A DNA stretch of 64,000 nt from Sporofaciens musculi (GCF_009830285.1 NZ_WUQX01000001.1:4526501-4590500), one strand, 5' to 3'. Positions 1-9,587 are shown, counted from the stretch's first letter. The notes: generated by a model not told the origin, from the letters alone. Translations and numbers: made by a program.

Positions 1-496
1 CGTCAAAAATCATACCAGCTTTTTTAAGACGCTTAATTGCCTCGTAGGCCTGCGCCTGATTGTGATCCTTCTCCATGAATATGAGCACGTCGTCAAGCCC
101 GCTCTCAATCCCCAGATAGAGATGCCGCACTCCCAAGCGACTAAAAGTATGAAGCTCATCATCCGACCTTCTCAAAATACTGGTCACGGTTGCATCCATA
201 TTGATTTCTTCACATTCTGGAAAATATTGCTGAACCATCTCAAGAATCTGCAAAAGCCGTTCGTTTTTCTGGGCAAATGCATTCCCGTCTCCCAGAAAAA
301 CCCGCTTCGGACTTCCTCCTACCCTCTTGACACGCGCCAGTTCCTCCTCAACCTGGGTAAGAGGCAGCTCTCGGTATTTTAAGTGCCGAAACAGATTGCA
401 GAATTTACAACGATTGTAGGAACAACCTACCATGATTGGCAGCATAAATGAAGCTCGTTCCATAGGAGCCCGACAGATTTGTCCTTCGTATTCCAT
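1..496 (-). CDS. Radical SAM protein, N-terminal part (runs off the left edge)
   Basis: This is the first 165 codons of a radical SAM enzyme; the C-terminal part lies outside the window. The AdoMet iron-sulfur motif is visible near residue 30 as CSYNRCKFC (CxxxxCxxC spacing rather than the commonest CxxxCxxC). It is followed by GDGNAFA and a stretch like the beta-barrel of Elp3/MiaB-type enzymes (LYLGIESGLDDVL). The ATG at 494-496 is preceded by AAAGGTGAG on the minus strand, a good ribosome binding site. It lies 15 bases after yaaA and probably belongs to the same transcript. The substrate cannot be inferred; the family assignment is secure but the function is unknown. Confidence 0.8.
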   Translation of the reverse strand, partial: MEYEGQICRAPMERASFMLPIMVGCSYNRCKFCNLFRHLKYRELPLTQVEEELARVKRVGGSPKRVFLGDGNAFAQKNERLLQILEMVQQYFPECEEINMDATVTSILRRSDDELHTFSRLGVRHLYLGIESGLDDVLIFMEKDHNQAQAYEAIKRLKKAGMIFD

Positions 497-511
497 AATT
501 CTCACCTTTCT

Positions 512-1282
512 TTAAAAGGACGGTTTCCCCGCCCACAACTCACTTTTGAGAAATACATATTCTTTCTCTGAGGACATTTCCTCCTCAAACTGATATCCCA
601 GACGGTCAAAGCCGCGAACCTCTCCTACATCCACAATCCCCTCTTCCGCCATAAACCTTACCATCTCTCCCCTGGCCATCTTCGCCTGCGTCCCCTTTTG
701 TATCACCTTCCCCTTTTTCCATTCCCCAAATATGCAAGTAATGTAAATATCCTCCGGTTTAAGATACTTTTCGATACATCTGGAATATTCTTTTGACGCA
801 AGGTTTAAGATGATTCTGTCTCCTTCGCTCACCTCCTGATACAGCCTGTGTCCCCAGAATTCATACAGATTCTTAAATCCATTTACATGTGCTTTGGCCT
901 GCATCTCCAACCGATACGCAATGACTCCGTCCAGAGGCTTCAGAACTCCATAGAAGCCTGAGAGGATTCGCAGATGCTCCTGCACATAATCCCATTCTTT
1001 TTTGGTAAATACTTTTGGCGCCATGTATTGATACTGGATTCCCTCATAGGACAGAAGCGCAGGAGTCAGTCTCCTGTTAAGGTTCATTTCCTGAAGCCGG
1101 CGGTAATTCAATTCTGCAATCTTATCATTACACTTCCACAGGTTCCTGGCTTCTTCCAAAGACAAGGTGCGAAGCCAGTCCTTAAGTACCTCCGCTTCCT
1201 TAAGGAAGACTGGAGGGACTGGCTGCGGGAACGTATCTGTGTCAGTATTCATTTTCTTTGCCGGAGAAATGATGATTCTCAT
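512..1282 (-). CDS. yaaA: Peroxide stress protein YaaA (UPF0246/DUF328)
   Basis: 256 residues, the usual length for YaaA. The N-terminus MRIIISPAKKMN is the family signature, and the core blocks SYEGIQYQYM, LSGFYGVLKPLDG and LNLASKEYS are all present. YaaA of Escherichia coli lowers free iron and limits Fenton damage under peroxide stress; that role is family knowledge, not visible here. It follows the small XRE regulator by 21 bases on the same strand and precedes the radical SAM gene, so the three are probably co-transcribed. No truncation is seen. Confidence 0.92.
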   Translation of the reverse strand: MRIIISPAKKMNTDTDTFPQPVPPVFLKEAEVLKDWLRTLSLEEARNLWKCNDKIAELNYRRLQEMNLNRRLTPALLSYEGIQYQYMAPKVFTKKEWDYVQEHLRILSGFYGVLKPLDGVIAYRLEMQAKAHVNGFKNLYEFWGHRLYQEVSEGDRIILNLASKEYSRCIEKYLKPEDIYITCIFGEWKKGKVIQKGTQAKMARGEMVRFMAEEGIVDVGEVRGFDRLGYQFEEEMSSEKEYVFLKSELWAGKPSF

Positions 1283-1303
1283 AGTCCACTCCCTCTTTTG
1301 CCC

Positions 1304-1501
1304 TTAATCTTCCTCATAAATAAAAATTTCCTCAATGCTCATTCCAAAATACCTGGCAATCTTAAATGCCAGCCCGATTGACGGATTATACCTGCCATTC
1401 TCCAGCGAGCCTATGGTCTGGCGTGACACCTCAAGCGCCAGGGCCAGCTCCTCCTGCCGGATTCCCCGCTGCCTGCGCAGCTCCTCCAAACGATTCTTCA
1501 T
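1304..1501 (-). CDS. Small XRE-family HTH regulator
   Basis: 65 residues consisting almost entirely of one Cro/C1-type helix-turn-helix. It reads NRLEELRRQRGIRQEELA, then the recognition-helix region VSRQTIGSLENGRYNPSI, then FKIARYFGMSIEEIF. Stand-alone regulators of this length are common in Firmicutes and are often encoded beside the gene they control. It lies 9 bases after the EFR1 ferredoxin gene and 21 bases before yaaA, so it may autoregulate this cluster. The target is unknown. Confidence 0.88.
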   Translation of the reverse strand: MKNRLEELRRQRGIRQEELALALEVSRQTIGSLENGRYNPSIGLAFKIARYFGMSIEEIFIYEED

Positions 1502-1510
1502 ATATTATTC

Positions 1511-2278
1511 TCATCCCAAAAATAACTGATTCTTCTTTCTCTCTCTACACGTTTTCTTCAGCTTCTGCGCTCCTGCAGCGACCAGTACCTTGCTGATACT
1601 GCGGTTCTTCTGGGGACAGACAGCGATACAGCGCATACACGTGATACATTTATCATGCTCCGTACTCATAGGCATATCCGTTGGGATCGCACCCATGGGA
1701 CATGCCTCGGCGCATACTCCGCACTTTGTACAGGATTTGCCTGACCTTGGCTTCATAGGTACACCGCTAAAGGAGCGATATGGCCTGTTTCCCGGAACCG
1801 CAGGCGTATCTCTAAGACTTCCATTTTGGATTCCTCTCTTAATCTTGTCCGTAAAATCTACTAACTCCCTTCTGTCCTCCTCGTCCGGACGGCCTGCGGC
1901 AAACTGATGCATAATCGAATGCTCCGCCACAGCCGCTATCGCCGCAACCGGACAAAAGCCGGCTTCTATGAGAACGTCATTGAGCTCTAGCATCGTATCA
2001 TCATATGCCCGGTTTCCATACACTGTAACCGGAACTGCCTTCGCCTTATTTCCTTTCATCTCCTTCAATCTCTCTGCCACTATATCGGGAATCCTTCCCC
2101 CATAGGAGGGCACCGCCACAATACAGACATCCTCCTCTCCAAATGTAAATGCCTTGAAATCCAGAAACCTGTCTGTCAAGTCTATCAATGAACTTTCCCA
2201 ACGAAATCTGTCCGCAATAATATCCGCAACCTTCTTCGTTCCCCCTGTAGGGCTGAATACGATTTCATATAATTTCAT
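1511..2278 (-). CDS. EFR1-family flavodoxin/ferredoxin fusion
   Basis: 255 residues. The N-terminal 160 residues form a flavodoxin-like domain with the FMN phosphate-loop motif FSPTGGTKKVAD and the later segments VAVPSYGGRIPD and VTVYGNRAYDD. The C-terminus carries two 4Fe-4S motifs, CTKCGVCAEACP and CITCMRCIAVCP, giving an electron-transfer protein that can hold FMN and two clusters. The ATG at 2278 is preferred over the upstream in-frame ATG at 2308 because GGGGAGGA lies at the right distance before it and it does not run into the upstream gene. It follows the beta-CASP gene by 29 bases. The redox partner is unknown. Confidence 0.88.
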   Translation of the reverse strand: MKLYEIVFSPTGGTKKVADIIADRFRWESSLIDLTDRFLDFKAFTFGEEDVCIVAVPSYGGRIPDIVAERLKEMKGNKAKAVPVTVYGNRAYDDTMLELNDVLIEAGFCPVAAIAAVAEHSIMHQFAAGRPDEEDRRELVDFTDKIKRGIQNGSLRDTPAVPGNRPYRSFSGVPMKPRSGKSCTKCGVCAEACPMGAIPTDMPMSTEHDKCITCMRCIAVCPQKNRSISKVLVAAGAQKLKKTCRERKKNQLFLG

Positions 2279-2307
2279 AATATTATCCTCCCCAATATCT
2301 ATTCCCA

Positions 2308-4875
2308 CTAAACTGTGAGCATTTCACACCCACATCCCGTCTGCTTTTGAAACTCCTTTGCAACCAAATCCAAGATCTCCGGCTCTAAAGACCTGCGCAC
2401 CTTCACCTGTACCGTCTTTCTCTCAGGAAGATAGGACGGATTCTTCACAGGCGTAATCCCGCGCTTCATACACAACACCTGGATATTTTTAAATAATGTA
2501 TTCTGGTTTACCTTGTCTGCAATACGAATCCGCCACCCAGTCTGATTCGCAAGGGTCTGTATGACCTTCTGATACCGTCTCCCTATCATGGGGGAAATGA
2601 AACTAAGCTCCAAATATTTTCCCTTAGAATCCTGCTTTAAACTCTTCTTATCTGGTCTGTGAGATAAGCTTGCGAACGCCAAGTCAATCTGTAAAAAAGC
2701 CTGATTCTGCTCAACCACTTTCACTGAAACATCCTCAGGTACAAACAGATATGTTTCTCTTATATTCTCATCATCCAAATATACCCCCACACCTGCATTT
2801 CCATGAACCAGCGGATTCCATCCCGTCTCTGCACGTCCGTTAATCAGAAGCCTCCATCCCGTCTCTGCCTCAAAACGCCTTGACGCCTCCCTGTCAGCTT
2901 TCTTGTTATCCTTCCCTGAGAGTGTGATGGAATAACATTTTCTATCCTGAAAATAAGAAGTCTTCAAAAGCCTCTCTCCAAAAAGCAGTGAAAGCAAAAT
3001 TCCCGCCGCACTGTGGTTCGTGGCTGGATTGATTCGTATATTCCAACCGGTTTCCGAAGCGAAAATTCTGGCCTTTTCCTGAAAATTCTCCATATCCTGG
3101 CTGTCCGGATAGTCAAATTGCAGCAATGCCTCTTTCCGGTCAAAATGATAGCCGATCTTCCTATAAGGATACTCCTGAAATATATTCAGAATCTTAAGCT
3201 CTAATTCCTGCATTGTCAGTTCCTTCGGCGCAAGAGCCTCTGCTACCGCTTCCCGTGTATTGGCTTCAAATAAGAACAGTCTGCGTACATTGGCAGAAAA
3301 ATAGTTACTGTGCCGGAAAATATCCTGCATTCTCGCAAGGGCGGCTTCATCAGAATCACACGCCCTGCCATACCAAATCCAGGCAATCTGGGATATGGAC
3401 AATGCTTTTCCCAAATAGTGCTCCTGCCAGTAATCCCACAACAATTTTTCATCCTCCGGCATAAATTCCCGTTCCATCTGCATGGTATAAACCGGATAAA
3501 ACGCCGTCTGTTTGCGTTTCCTGCGAAGCTCAATCCTATACTCCTGACCGCACTCCGGCAAATAGACCTGCCGGCGGTAATCCTCGGCCGCCAGTTCATT
3601 TCCCAGTTCTTCAATTGCCTCCCTGTTCCCATGAACTAAGAAGATCCGCCGTGAAGACAGTCTTTCCAGAAGCGACATAATCTCCGACTTATCCCCATGG
3701 GCAGACAGCCCCACCTGCTCGATACGGCATTTCACGGGAACAGTCCTGCCGCCTATCGTCAGGCTTCCCCCCTCCGGTGATTCCAACAGCTTCAAAAGCT
3801 GCCGTCCTGGAGACTCCTCGTCCTGATATCCTGTAATAATGATGCTTGCATCTTTCGAGGACGCCAAAAGCTTTGCATACTGGGCGCTGGGTCCCCCCGT
3901 CAGCATACCGGAGCTGGATATTATAACCACAGGCTCTGTTTTGGCCAGCAGTTCCTCCCGCTCCTGGGTATTGGCCACCGGCCGGATTTCCTTTGTATAG
4001 AAGGGCTCGTTTCCATTAAAAATACGTTTTCCTAATGCATTTTTCAAATAAATGGGGTTCCTGACATACATCTGATTAATGTCCCGAACCATGCCGTCCA
4101 CAAACACATGCACAGCCGGAAGCTCTTGATTCAGAAATGCCATACGCAGAATCAAGAGGACCTCCTGCGCCCTCCCCAGGGCAAATGTGGGAATCAGAAT
4201 CTTTTTCTTCTGCAAAATACATTCCCTGACCAACTCCACCAGACGCTTTTCCTCCACCATCCGGTTGGCATGGAGACGGTTCCCATAGGTCGTCTCCACA
4301 ATGGCAACATCCGGACGAAGCTTGGGAATCCGAATGCCTTCAATGGTACGCTGTGAAAATGCAGAGAAATCACCAGAGTAGAACAGGCTTCCGTCCTCCG
4401 TAACCAGATATATGCATGCCGCCCCCGCAATATGTCCCGCGGGATAGAATGTTAGGGTAAACCTGTCAAATATGGGAAAGGGCGTCTGATAACCTATGGG
4501 ATGAATCCGCCCCAACATGGCCAGCACATCTTGCTCTGAATAGTGAGGAATCTCGTCCTCCCGATACTTCATAATCTTTAAGCTGTCATATAACAATACC
4601 CTGGTAAGGTCCTCTGTCATGGCAGTCATGTAAATACGGGCAGAAGGATACGCCTTACTGATAATTGGAAGTGTTCCGATATGGTCCATATGGGCGTGGC
4701 TCACGATAATTGCATCCACGCCGCCCCTTTCCTGTATTGTCCGAAAATCTGGAATCGGGTCCTTAAATACAGACTGGCGGATGCCGGAATCCAAAAGGAT
4801 TCCCCTGCCTGCAATTCTGATGTAGATACAACTGCCGCCAATCTCCATGGCGCCGCCGAGAAAATGTAGATTCAT
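2308..4875 (-). CDS. Beta-CASP metallo-beta-lactamase fold nuclease-like protein with a C-terminal repeat extension
   Basis: 855 residues. Residues 1 to about 200 are a metallo-beta-lactamase fold with the zinc motif HAHMDH and the later GHIAGAACIYL and YSGDFS. The beta-CASP region follows, with TTYGNR, FALGRAQEVL, SSSGMLTGGPS, and SAHGDKSE close to residue 400. This is the architecture of CPSF73/RNase J-related RNA-processing enzymes. The domain normally ends near residue 460, but about 390 further residues follow. These contain at least four copies of a short motif, (F/L)xxxTGW or TGC, three with an RI/LI strand after it, suggesting small alpha/beta repeats, possibly KH-like. The RNA substrate is unknown. 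AAGGA precedes the ATG. Confidence 0.85.
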   Translation of the reverse strand: MNLHFLGGAMEIGGSCIYIRIAGRGILLDSGIRQSVFKDPIPDFRTIQERGGVDAIIVSHAHMDHIGTLPIISKAYPSARIYMTAMTEDLTRVLLYDSLKIMKYREDEIPHYSEQDVLAMLGRIHPIGYQTPFPIFDRFTLTFYPAGHIAGAACIYLVTEDGSLFYSGDFSAFSQRTIEGIRIPKLRPDVAIVETTYGNRLHANRMVEEKRLVELVRECILQKKKILIPTFALGRAQEVLLILRMAFLNQELPAVHVFVDGMVRDINQMYVRNPIYLKNALGKRIFNGNEPFYTKEIRPVANTQEREELLAKTEPVVIISSSGMLTGGPSAQYAKLLASSKDASIIITGYQDEESPGRQLLKLLESPEGGSLTIGGRTVPVKCRIEQVGLSAHGDKSEIMSLLERLSSRRIFLVHGNREAIEELGNELAAEDYRRQVYLPECGQEYRIELRRKRKQTAFYPVYTMQMEREFMPEDEKLLWDYWQEHYLGKALSISQIAWIWYGRACDSDEAALARMQDIFRHSNYFSANVRRLFLFEANTREAVAEALAPKELTMQELELKILNIFQEYPYRKIGYHFDRKEALLQFDYPDSQDMENFQEKARIFASETGWNIRINPATNHSAAGILLSLLFGERLLKTSYFQDRKCYSITLSGKDNKKADREASRRFEAETGWRLLINGRAETGWNPLVHGNAGVGVYLDDENIRETYLFVPEDVSVKVVEQNQAFLQIDLAFASLSHRPDKKSLKQDSKGKYLELSFISPMIGRRYQKVIQTLANQTGWRIRIADKVNQNTLFKNIQVLCMKRGITPVKNPSYLPERKTVQVKVRRSLEPEILDLVAKEFQKQTGCGCEMLTV

Positions 4876-5135
4876 GTAATTTCATTCCTTATCTTAATAA
4901 AAGTTCTATATTCAGTTTAACCAGCACCTCCCCGAAAATCAATCCCTTTTTTGGATAAATAACAGATTGCTAAATGTCATTGTTTACATTCAGAACCTCA
5001 TATATTATTGCAGTTCGCAATATTTTTATAATTTTATCCCATATGCTTATTGCTTTTCCCGCTTTTATGCAATATGATAATAATTAGTAAATAAAGTTCT
5101 AAAATATTTACAACAGAACAGGAGGAATAATAATT
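4876..5135. other. Divergent intergenic region between the beta-CASP gene and galE
   Basis: A 260-base AT-rich region separating divergent genes. The galE promoter is in its right half and is listed separately. I could not pick a convincing promoter for the minus-strand gene or any structured leader. Confidence 0.5.
5050..5078 (+). promoter_or_regulatory. Predicted sigma-A promoter of galE
   Basis: TTGCTT (-35) and TATGAT (-10) are separated by 17 bases, 58 bases before the galE start codon. An AGGAGG ribosome binding site stands directly upstream of the ATG. Confidence 0.6.
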
Positions 5136-6152
5136 ATGGCGAATATCTTAATTACCGGAGGCGCCGGTTATATTGGCAGCCACACAGCTTTAGAGTTACT
5201 GAATAAGGGGTATGAGGTAACTGTATATGACAATCTTTCCAACTCTTCCAAGGAATCATTAAAAAGAGTTGAGGAGCTAACCGGAAAGAAGGTCACCTTC
5301 TACGAAGGCGATGTGTGTGATGCAGACAATCTTAGGACATTGTTTGGAAAAGAGTCCATCGATGCAGTTATTCACTGTGCTGCATTGAAGGCTGTTGGTG
5401 AATCTGTCCAGAAGCCCCTTGAATATTACCGCAATAACATTACTGGCACATTGACACTGATGGATGTGATGAGAGAAGCTGGCGTAAAGCGGATTGTATT
5501 CAGTTCTTCCGCTACTGTTTACGGAAATCCTGAGCTAATACCAATCACAGAGGACTGCCCCAAGGGTCAGTGCACCAATCCTTATGGATGGACAAAGTCT
5601 ATGATGGAGCAGATTATGACCGATTTGCAGAAATCAGATCCAGAATGGAACGTTATCCTGCTTCGCTACTTTAACCCAGTGGGCGCCCACAAGAGCGGAC
5701 GTATCGGAGAGGACCCAAAGGGCATCCCCAACAATCTCATGCCATATATTTCCCAGGTTGCCGTTGGCAAGCTTGATAAACTCGGTGTATTCGGTGACGA
5801 CTACGATACTCCGGACGGCACAGGCGTACGCGACTATATTCATGTTGTGGACCTTGCTGTTGGACACGTGAAGGCCATTGACTATATCATGACCAATCCT
5901 GGACTGGATGTGATTAACTTAGGAACAGGGACAGGCTATTCTGTTCTGGATATGGTAAAGGCATTCGGGAAGGCTTGCGGCAAGGAGATTCCTTATGAGA
6001 TTAAGCCGAGAAGAGAAGGAGATATTGCTATGTGCTATGCCGAGCCAGCTAAGGCTTTGAAGGTGCTTGGATGGAAGGCAGAACGAGGACTGGATGAGAT
6101 GTGCGAAGATACGTGGAGATGGCAGTCTCAGAATCCCAATGGATATCGGTAG
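5136..6152 (+). CDS. galE: UDP-glucose 4-epimerase
   Basis: 338 residues, typical GalE length. It has the Rossmann NAD motif GGAGYIGSH at the N-terminus, the [10 protein letters not shown] block and catalytic YGWTKS (YxxxK). It also has RYFNPVGAH with [14 protein letters not shown], and [15 protein letters not shown], which are GalE-specific. It interconverts UDP-glucose and UDP-galactose in the cytosol, feeding galactose use and glycan precursors. It has its own promoter and a hairpin at its end, and it converges with the glycan operon on the opposite strand, so it is a monocistronic neighbour rather than part of that operon. Confidence 0.97.
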   Translation: MANILITGGAGYIGSHTALELLNKGYEVTVYDNLSNSSKESLKRVEELTGKKVTFYEGDVCDADNLRTLFGKESIDAVIHCAALKAVGESVQKPLEYYRNNITGTLTLMDVMREAGVKRIVFSSSATVYGNPELIPITEDCPKGQCTNPYGWTKSMMEQIMTDLQKSDPEWNVILLRYFNPVGAHKSGRIGEDPKGIPNNLMPYISQVAVGKLDKLGVFGDDYDTPDGTGVRDYIHVVDLAVGHVKAIDYIMTNPGLDVINLGTGTGYSVLDMVKAFGKACGKEIPYEIKPRREGDIAMCYAEPAKALKVLGWKAERGLDEMCEDTWRWQSQNPNGYR

Positions 6153-6177
6153 GAACGATTTATAGCGTTAAAGAGGG

Positions 6178-6216
6178 AGGCGCTGTCGGGCAATGGAGTA
6201 TTTACCGACAGCGTCT
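6178..6216. terminator. Hairpin between convergent galE and the end of the glycan operon
   Basis: A 12-bp stem (left arm 6178-6189, right arm 6205-6216, one G-T pair) lies exactly between the two convergent stop codons. The following U-tract is poor on both sides, so termination may be weak; its position suggests a bidirectional role. Confidence 0.65.
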
Positions 6217-7509
6217 CTATAACCCTTTCTCCCACTGAAGCACATCCCTTACAACTATATTTTCCCATCCCTCTAAAGGATACATGTCAATAGCCTTCCA
6301 TCTGGTATCGCTGTAATGATAGTCTGGATACAATGCTATTTTCTTACATTCTGAATATTTCAGCACATCACACAAACCACTCCTGATGCCTATAAACGTA
6401 CCTGCATACTCTGCAGCAGACTGTAACTGGCAGATGGCTGGACTGATTCTTAAAGTTCCCTCCAATGCCTGTTCCGTTCCGACTACATTTGTAAAGCACT
6501 GATATCCCTTGTCTTTGTAATGTCTTACAATCTGTCCCCACAAGCTCTTTGGCAATGTTGGAACCGATTTTGCATAAGGTGAGAGAATCACGGCTTTCCC
6601 TTTAGAAATGTCCTGTAAGCCAGAATATGGCTTTAACCTCTCTGCTCTTGGCCGCACAGGTTCTATGTTGGCTGGAAGCCCAAATACGCCGCAGCAGTAA
6701 ATCTGCTCCAGAGAAATACATTTCATATATAATGCTTTATGCAAATTAACCACATAAGGTCTGTCCTGATGGGCAATAAACGAATTTCTATCCTTGGTAT
6801 AAATACAGGCTTGTACCAATTCGTCCATATTCTTCTGAGAAAAAGCCTCTATATAAACCTGCTTCTGATTAGACAAACTTTCTTTGTGCAGTCCTGAAAT
6901 ATCTGGCTGAAATAATTCTGCCACCTGTGCGCATACATTTCCAACAACTCCAATCACACATCTGCACACATTTCTTTTTTCTAAAAAATACGGCAAATAG
7001 GACATAGCTAAAAAAATGTCCCCCAATGCTGCAAACGGACATAACACCTTAAAACAGTCCGGATATTTCCCTTCCAGATGCTGTTTAAGCAAAATACCTT
7101 CTTTCACTCGTTCCTGCCTGCGCATGATTGTATCCTCTGACAGCGAATACTCTGCATAGCTATTGTAATCTACCAGTTTATATACTTCGCCTTGATACCC
7201 AATTTTTCTTAACTGTTCCTTCATTGCCTCAAAAGCCCTCGCCGCTATACATACGACCGTATGTTCCTGGGGCTCGTAAAGAATCATCTTTGGCGGCGCA
7301 ATAGGGATTCCATAGCATGTGCTTCCCTGCTTTTCTGCATTATTATCCAATACCGCCCTGACCATATAGCCTTTCTTCAAAATCAGGCTAGCCAACTCCT
7401 CTGAAGCGTTGCAATGTCCGAACAAGTATATTATTTTGTTTTGAATTGCATGGGTGCTTGTCAGCCTATCCAGATTTGATACCATCTCCTCATAATGAGC
7501 TCTATCCAT
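6217..7509 (-). CDS. Glycosyltransferase-9-like protein with an N-terminal nucleotide-binding-like domain
   Basis: 430 residues. Residues 25-115 resemble the Rossmann-like module found at the N-terminus of sugar-modifying proteins (IIYLFGHCNASEELASLILKKGY, VLDNN, VVCIAARAFEAM). From about residue 150 the pattern is like heptosyltransferase/GT9 enzymes: VLCPFAALGDIFLAMSYLP in the first half, and VILSPYAKSVPTLPKSLWGQIV then FIGIRSGLCDVLKYSECKKIALYP in the second. It would transfer an activated sugar, probably in the cytosol. It is the last gene of the glycan operon. GGGGA before the ATG supports the start. The donor and acceptor are unknown, and a catalytically altered role is possible. Confidence 0.6.
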   Translation of the reverse strand: MDRAHYEEMVSNLDRLTSTHAIQNKIIYLFGHCNASEELASLILKKGYMVRAVLDNNAEKQGSTCYGIPIAPPKMILYEPQEHTVVCIAARAFEAMKEQLRKIGYQGEVYKLVDYNSYAEYSLSEDTIMRRQERVKEGILLKQHLEGKYPDCFKVLCPFAALGDIFLAMSYLPYFLEKRNVCRCVIGVVGNVCAQVAELFQPDISGLHKESLSNQKQVYIEAFSQKNMDELVQACIYTKDRNSFIAHQDRPYVVNLHKALYMKCISLEQIYCCGVFGLPANIEPVRPRAERLKPYSGLQDISKGKAVILSPYAKSVPTLPKSLWGQIVRHYKDKGYQCFTNVVGTEQALEGTLRISPAICQLQSAAEYAGTFIGIRSGLCDVLKYSECKKIALYPDYHYSDTRWKAIDMYPLEGWENIVVRDVLQWEKGL

Positions 7510-7533
7510 ATAATATCCCCGCCCTTTTCTTTA

Positions 7534-7935
7534 TCACAATAGAAGCGCCCCAAAAGCTTCTTCCTCTGTCAACAGACCGCCTGATATATAATTACTCAAA
7601 CTGCCGTACTGGATATGATCAGCCAGCAAATGTATACGGTCAGAGAATTCATACGTATAATACAGCTTTTCTATATTACAGTATTCTTCATATGAAATTT
7701 CCTGAATCTCTACATTGTACTTTTGCAGTATATCTGCTCTCGGTTTGGTAACAAGAAACAGAGAACTTTTCACATTTTGACGCGATGCAGTCTGGAAAAA
7801 TTTTTCTCCTGTCCAAATCCCCTCCTTAAGTACGAACACACTGTCATATTCTCTTATATAGCATCTGAGCTTTTCTATCGTTTCTCTCTTATTATCCATA
7901 TCTATTTCTTTCGCAAAATAAAGCAGAATTTTCAT
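7534..7935 (-). CDS. Hypothetical protein of the glycan operon
   Basis: 133 residues, not recognised. It starts with a beta-strand-like MKILLYFA, and SVFVLKEGIWTGEKFFQTA and SSLFLVTKPRADIL suggest an alpha/beta fold, but no catalytic motif is clear. No signal peptide or membrane segment is present. Its start lies 2 bases after the wbqC-like stop, with GAGGGG upstream, so it is translated as part of the operon. It could be a small partner of the neighbouring GT9-like or WbqC-like protein. Confidence 0.55.
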   Translation of the reverse strand: MKILLYFAKEIDMDNKRETIEKLRCYIREYDSVFVLKEGIWTGEKFFQTASRQNVKSSLFLVTKPRADILQKYNVEIQEISYEEYCNIEKLYYTYEFSDRIHLLADHIQYGSLSNYISGGLLTEEEAFGALLL

Positions 7936-7936
7936 T

Positions 7937-8638
7937 CTAATTTTTTCCCCTCAGTATCTTCCTCGATTTTTCTATTCCGCAGTTAAACAGCAAGTCTATA
8001 CTGCTCAGATATGGGATAAATTCCCCAAATTGCTGTGGATAGACCGGATGCTTGAACTCCTGCCAGATCACTTCGATTCCAGCCCTTTCATATGGATCGG
8101 ATATAAAATAATCTTTTGCCCCTATACCGGATAAATAACGGCTGCATCCCAGCTCCTTCATAATACTTACAATTAATTCGTTACTCTTTCCTTCTGCCTT
8201 GAGGCTGCTTGCCATAACCATTTCAATCTGAATATCAAAAAGTTTCATTAACATCCTGATTGAACTCATATTAAAATCCACCATTTTCTCACAGGGTATA
8301 GAATATAAATCCATGATATATGGCAGAATTTCCTGATAGTATTCTGTCTTTCTATAATTTTCCTGTATAAGATTCAAATGATGAGTTCTCCACTCAGAAT
8401 CCTGCCGCAGCATCACCTCGTTAATTGCCGCTCCATATACAGCCTTTTTTATACCGACGGAAATCCATTTTTCACCTTTTGACGTTTTAATCTTATCTCT
8501 TGACGTCCAAGCCCTGCTTCCCCTCACATACTGCACATTATCAAACACCACATACAACTCTGCCTTTAAAAGCCGGTCAAAGAAACCTAAATACGGCATA
8601 AAATCCGGCTGATGAATCACTACAATCTTATCCTGCAT
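7937..8638 (-). CDS. WbqC-family protein
   Basis: 233 residues matching the WbqC-like family throughout. The diagnostic N-terminal block is IVVIHQPDFMPYLGFFDRL, followed by VVFDNVQYVRGSRAWTSRDKI and GEKWISV, with YLSGIGAKDYF and WQEFKHPVYPQ near the C-terminus. WbqC-like proteins occur in O-antigen and flagellin-glycan clusters; their reaction is not firmly established. The ATG overlaps the end of the PseG-like gene by 11 bases, so translation is coupled. Confidence 0.85.
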   Translation of the reverse strand: MQDKIVVIHQPDFMPYLGFFDRLLKAELYVVFDNVQYVRGSRAWTSRDKIKTSKGEKWISVGIKKAVYGAAINEVMLRQDSEWRTHHLNLIQENYRKTEYYQEILPYIMDLYSIPCEKMVDFNMSSIRMLMKLFDIQIEMVMASSLKAEGKSNELIVSIMKELGCSRYLSGIGAKDYFISDPYERAGIEVIWQEFKHPVYPQQFGEFIPYLSSIDLLFNCGIEKSRKILRGKN

Positions 8639-9587
8639 AATGCTTTCTATACCCTTCTATCACATGATAAATATTCTTCATTCCATTTAGTGAAAATGCC
8701 GCCAATGCCGCCATACTCATTCTCTTTATATTTATATTCCTGATATCTATGCTGTCTTGGCAAATATCCTTATAATATCCTGCGAACTTTGCCCCGCCAT
8801 AGCCTGCTATGTATCTCGCATTTTCTATTTCATGTACCTCATTCGCTATAATAATACATGGAAGTCCCGATGCATTTGCCTCAAAACAAGTGACTCCCCC
8901 GCCTGTAATTGCCAAATCATATTCAAAAAATTTTTCTATCAGAGATGGTACTGCAGTATATACTTTAAATTCTGTACCTGCTTCCCTCTTCAATTCATCG
9001 CTATGTTGGAAATCTGGCCCTGTAACAATATCCGCTTTCAATCCCTTTTCTTTTAGTATTTTTACCACCTTGACCGTCACTCCGTATGTATCGCTTCCTC
9101 CCAGAGTGACCAGAATTTTATTCAGTGCAGTCCGACGCCTTCTATACCTTGCAATTTCCGGATTTAAAATCATATATTCTTTTCCTGAATAGATATGCCT
9201 TCCCCGCAGATTATGAAAAAGCATGGCACAGAAATGCAGATCCACATAATCAGCTCCCTCTCCACAGTCATCTATTGCAGCCAGAAGCACTCCCTCATTT
9301 TTCACATGCCGTGCTAATTCTACCCCTGTGGAAAACTTATCCGACAGCCAGACATCTGCCCCATGCTTGCGGATAATCGTCTTTTCCCAATTAGTTGTAA
9401 TATCTGAATAATCAACGATTTCATAAATGACTGAAATACTTTCCAGTATTTGAACAGCCCTTTTATCATCATTTAGGACAATGACTGCGCCTTCACCTGC
9501 TGCGCCCAAATACTGCCTTATATTAAGGGCCCTGTAAAAATGTCCCATTCCTCTTTTGTGAGAGCACTCTATGCTAATTACGATCAT
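8628..9587 (-). CDS. PseG/SpsG-like nucleotide-sugar hydrolase or glycosyltransferase
   Basis: 319 residues with a GT-B-like architecture typical of PseG/SpsG. The N-terminal block is GMGHFYRALNIRQYL, followed by WLSDKF, then LVTLGGSDTYG and the C-terminal AITGGGVTCFEANASGLPCIIIAN. PseG removes UDP from UDP-2,4-diacetamido-2,4,6-trideoxy-L-altrose in pseudaminic acid synthesis. SpsG is its spore-coat homologue. Next to NeuB-like and SpsF-like genes, a hydrolase step feeding the nonulosonic acid synthase is the likeliest role, but a transferase cannot be excluded. Confidence 0.75.
   Translation of the reverse strand: MIVISIECSHKRGMGHFYRALNIRQYLGAAGEGAVIVLNDDKRAVQILESISVIYEIVDYSDITTNWEKTIIRKHGADVWLSDKFSTGVELARHVKNEGVLLAAIDDCGEGADYVDLHFCAMLFHNLRGRHIYSGKEYMILNPEIARYRRRRTALNKILVTLGGSDTYGVTVKVVKILKEKGLKADIVTGPDFQHSDELKREAGTEFKVYTAVPSLIEKFFEYDLAITGGGVTCFEANASGLPCIIIANEVHEIENARYIAGYGGAKFAGYYKDICQDSIDIRNINIKRMSMAALAAFSLNGMKNIYHVIEGYRKHYAG

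Noticed and set aside
4876..5135. Riboswitch or T-box in the galE upstream region
   Set aside because: The galE leader is too short after the predicted promoter and no conserved structured core is visible.
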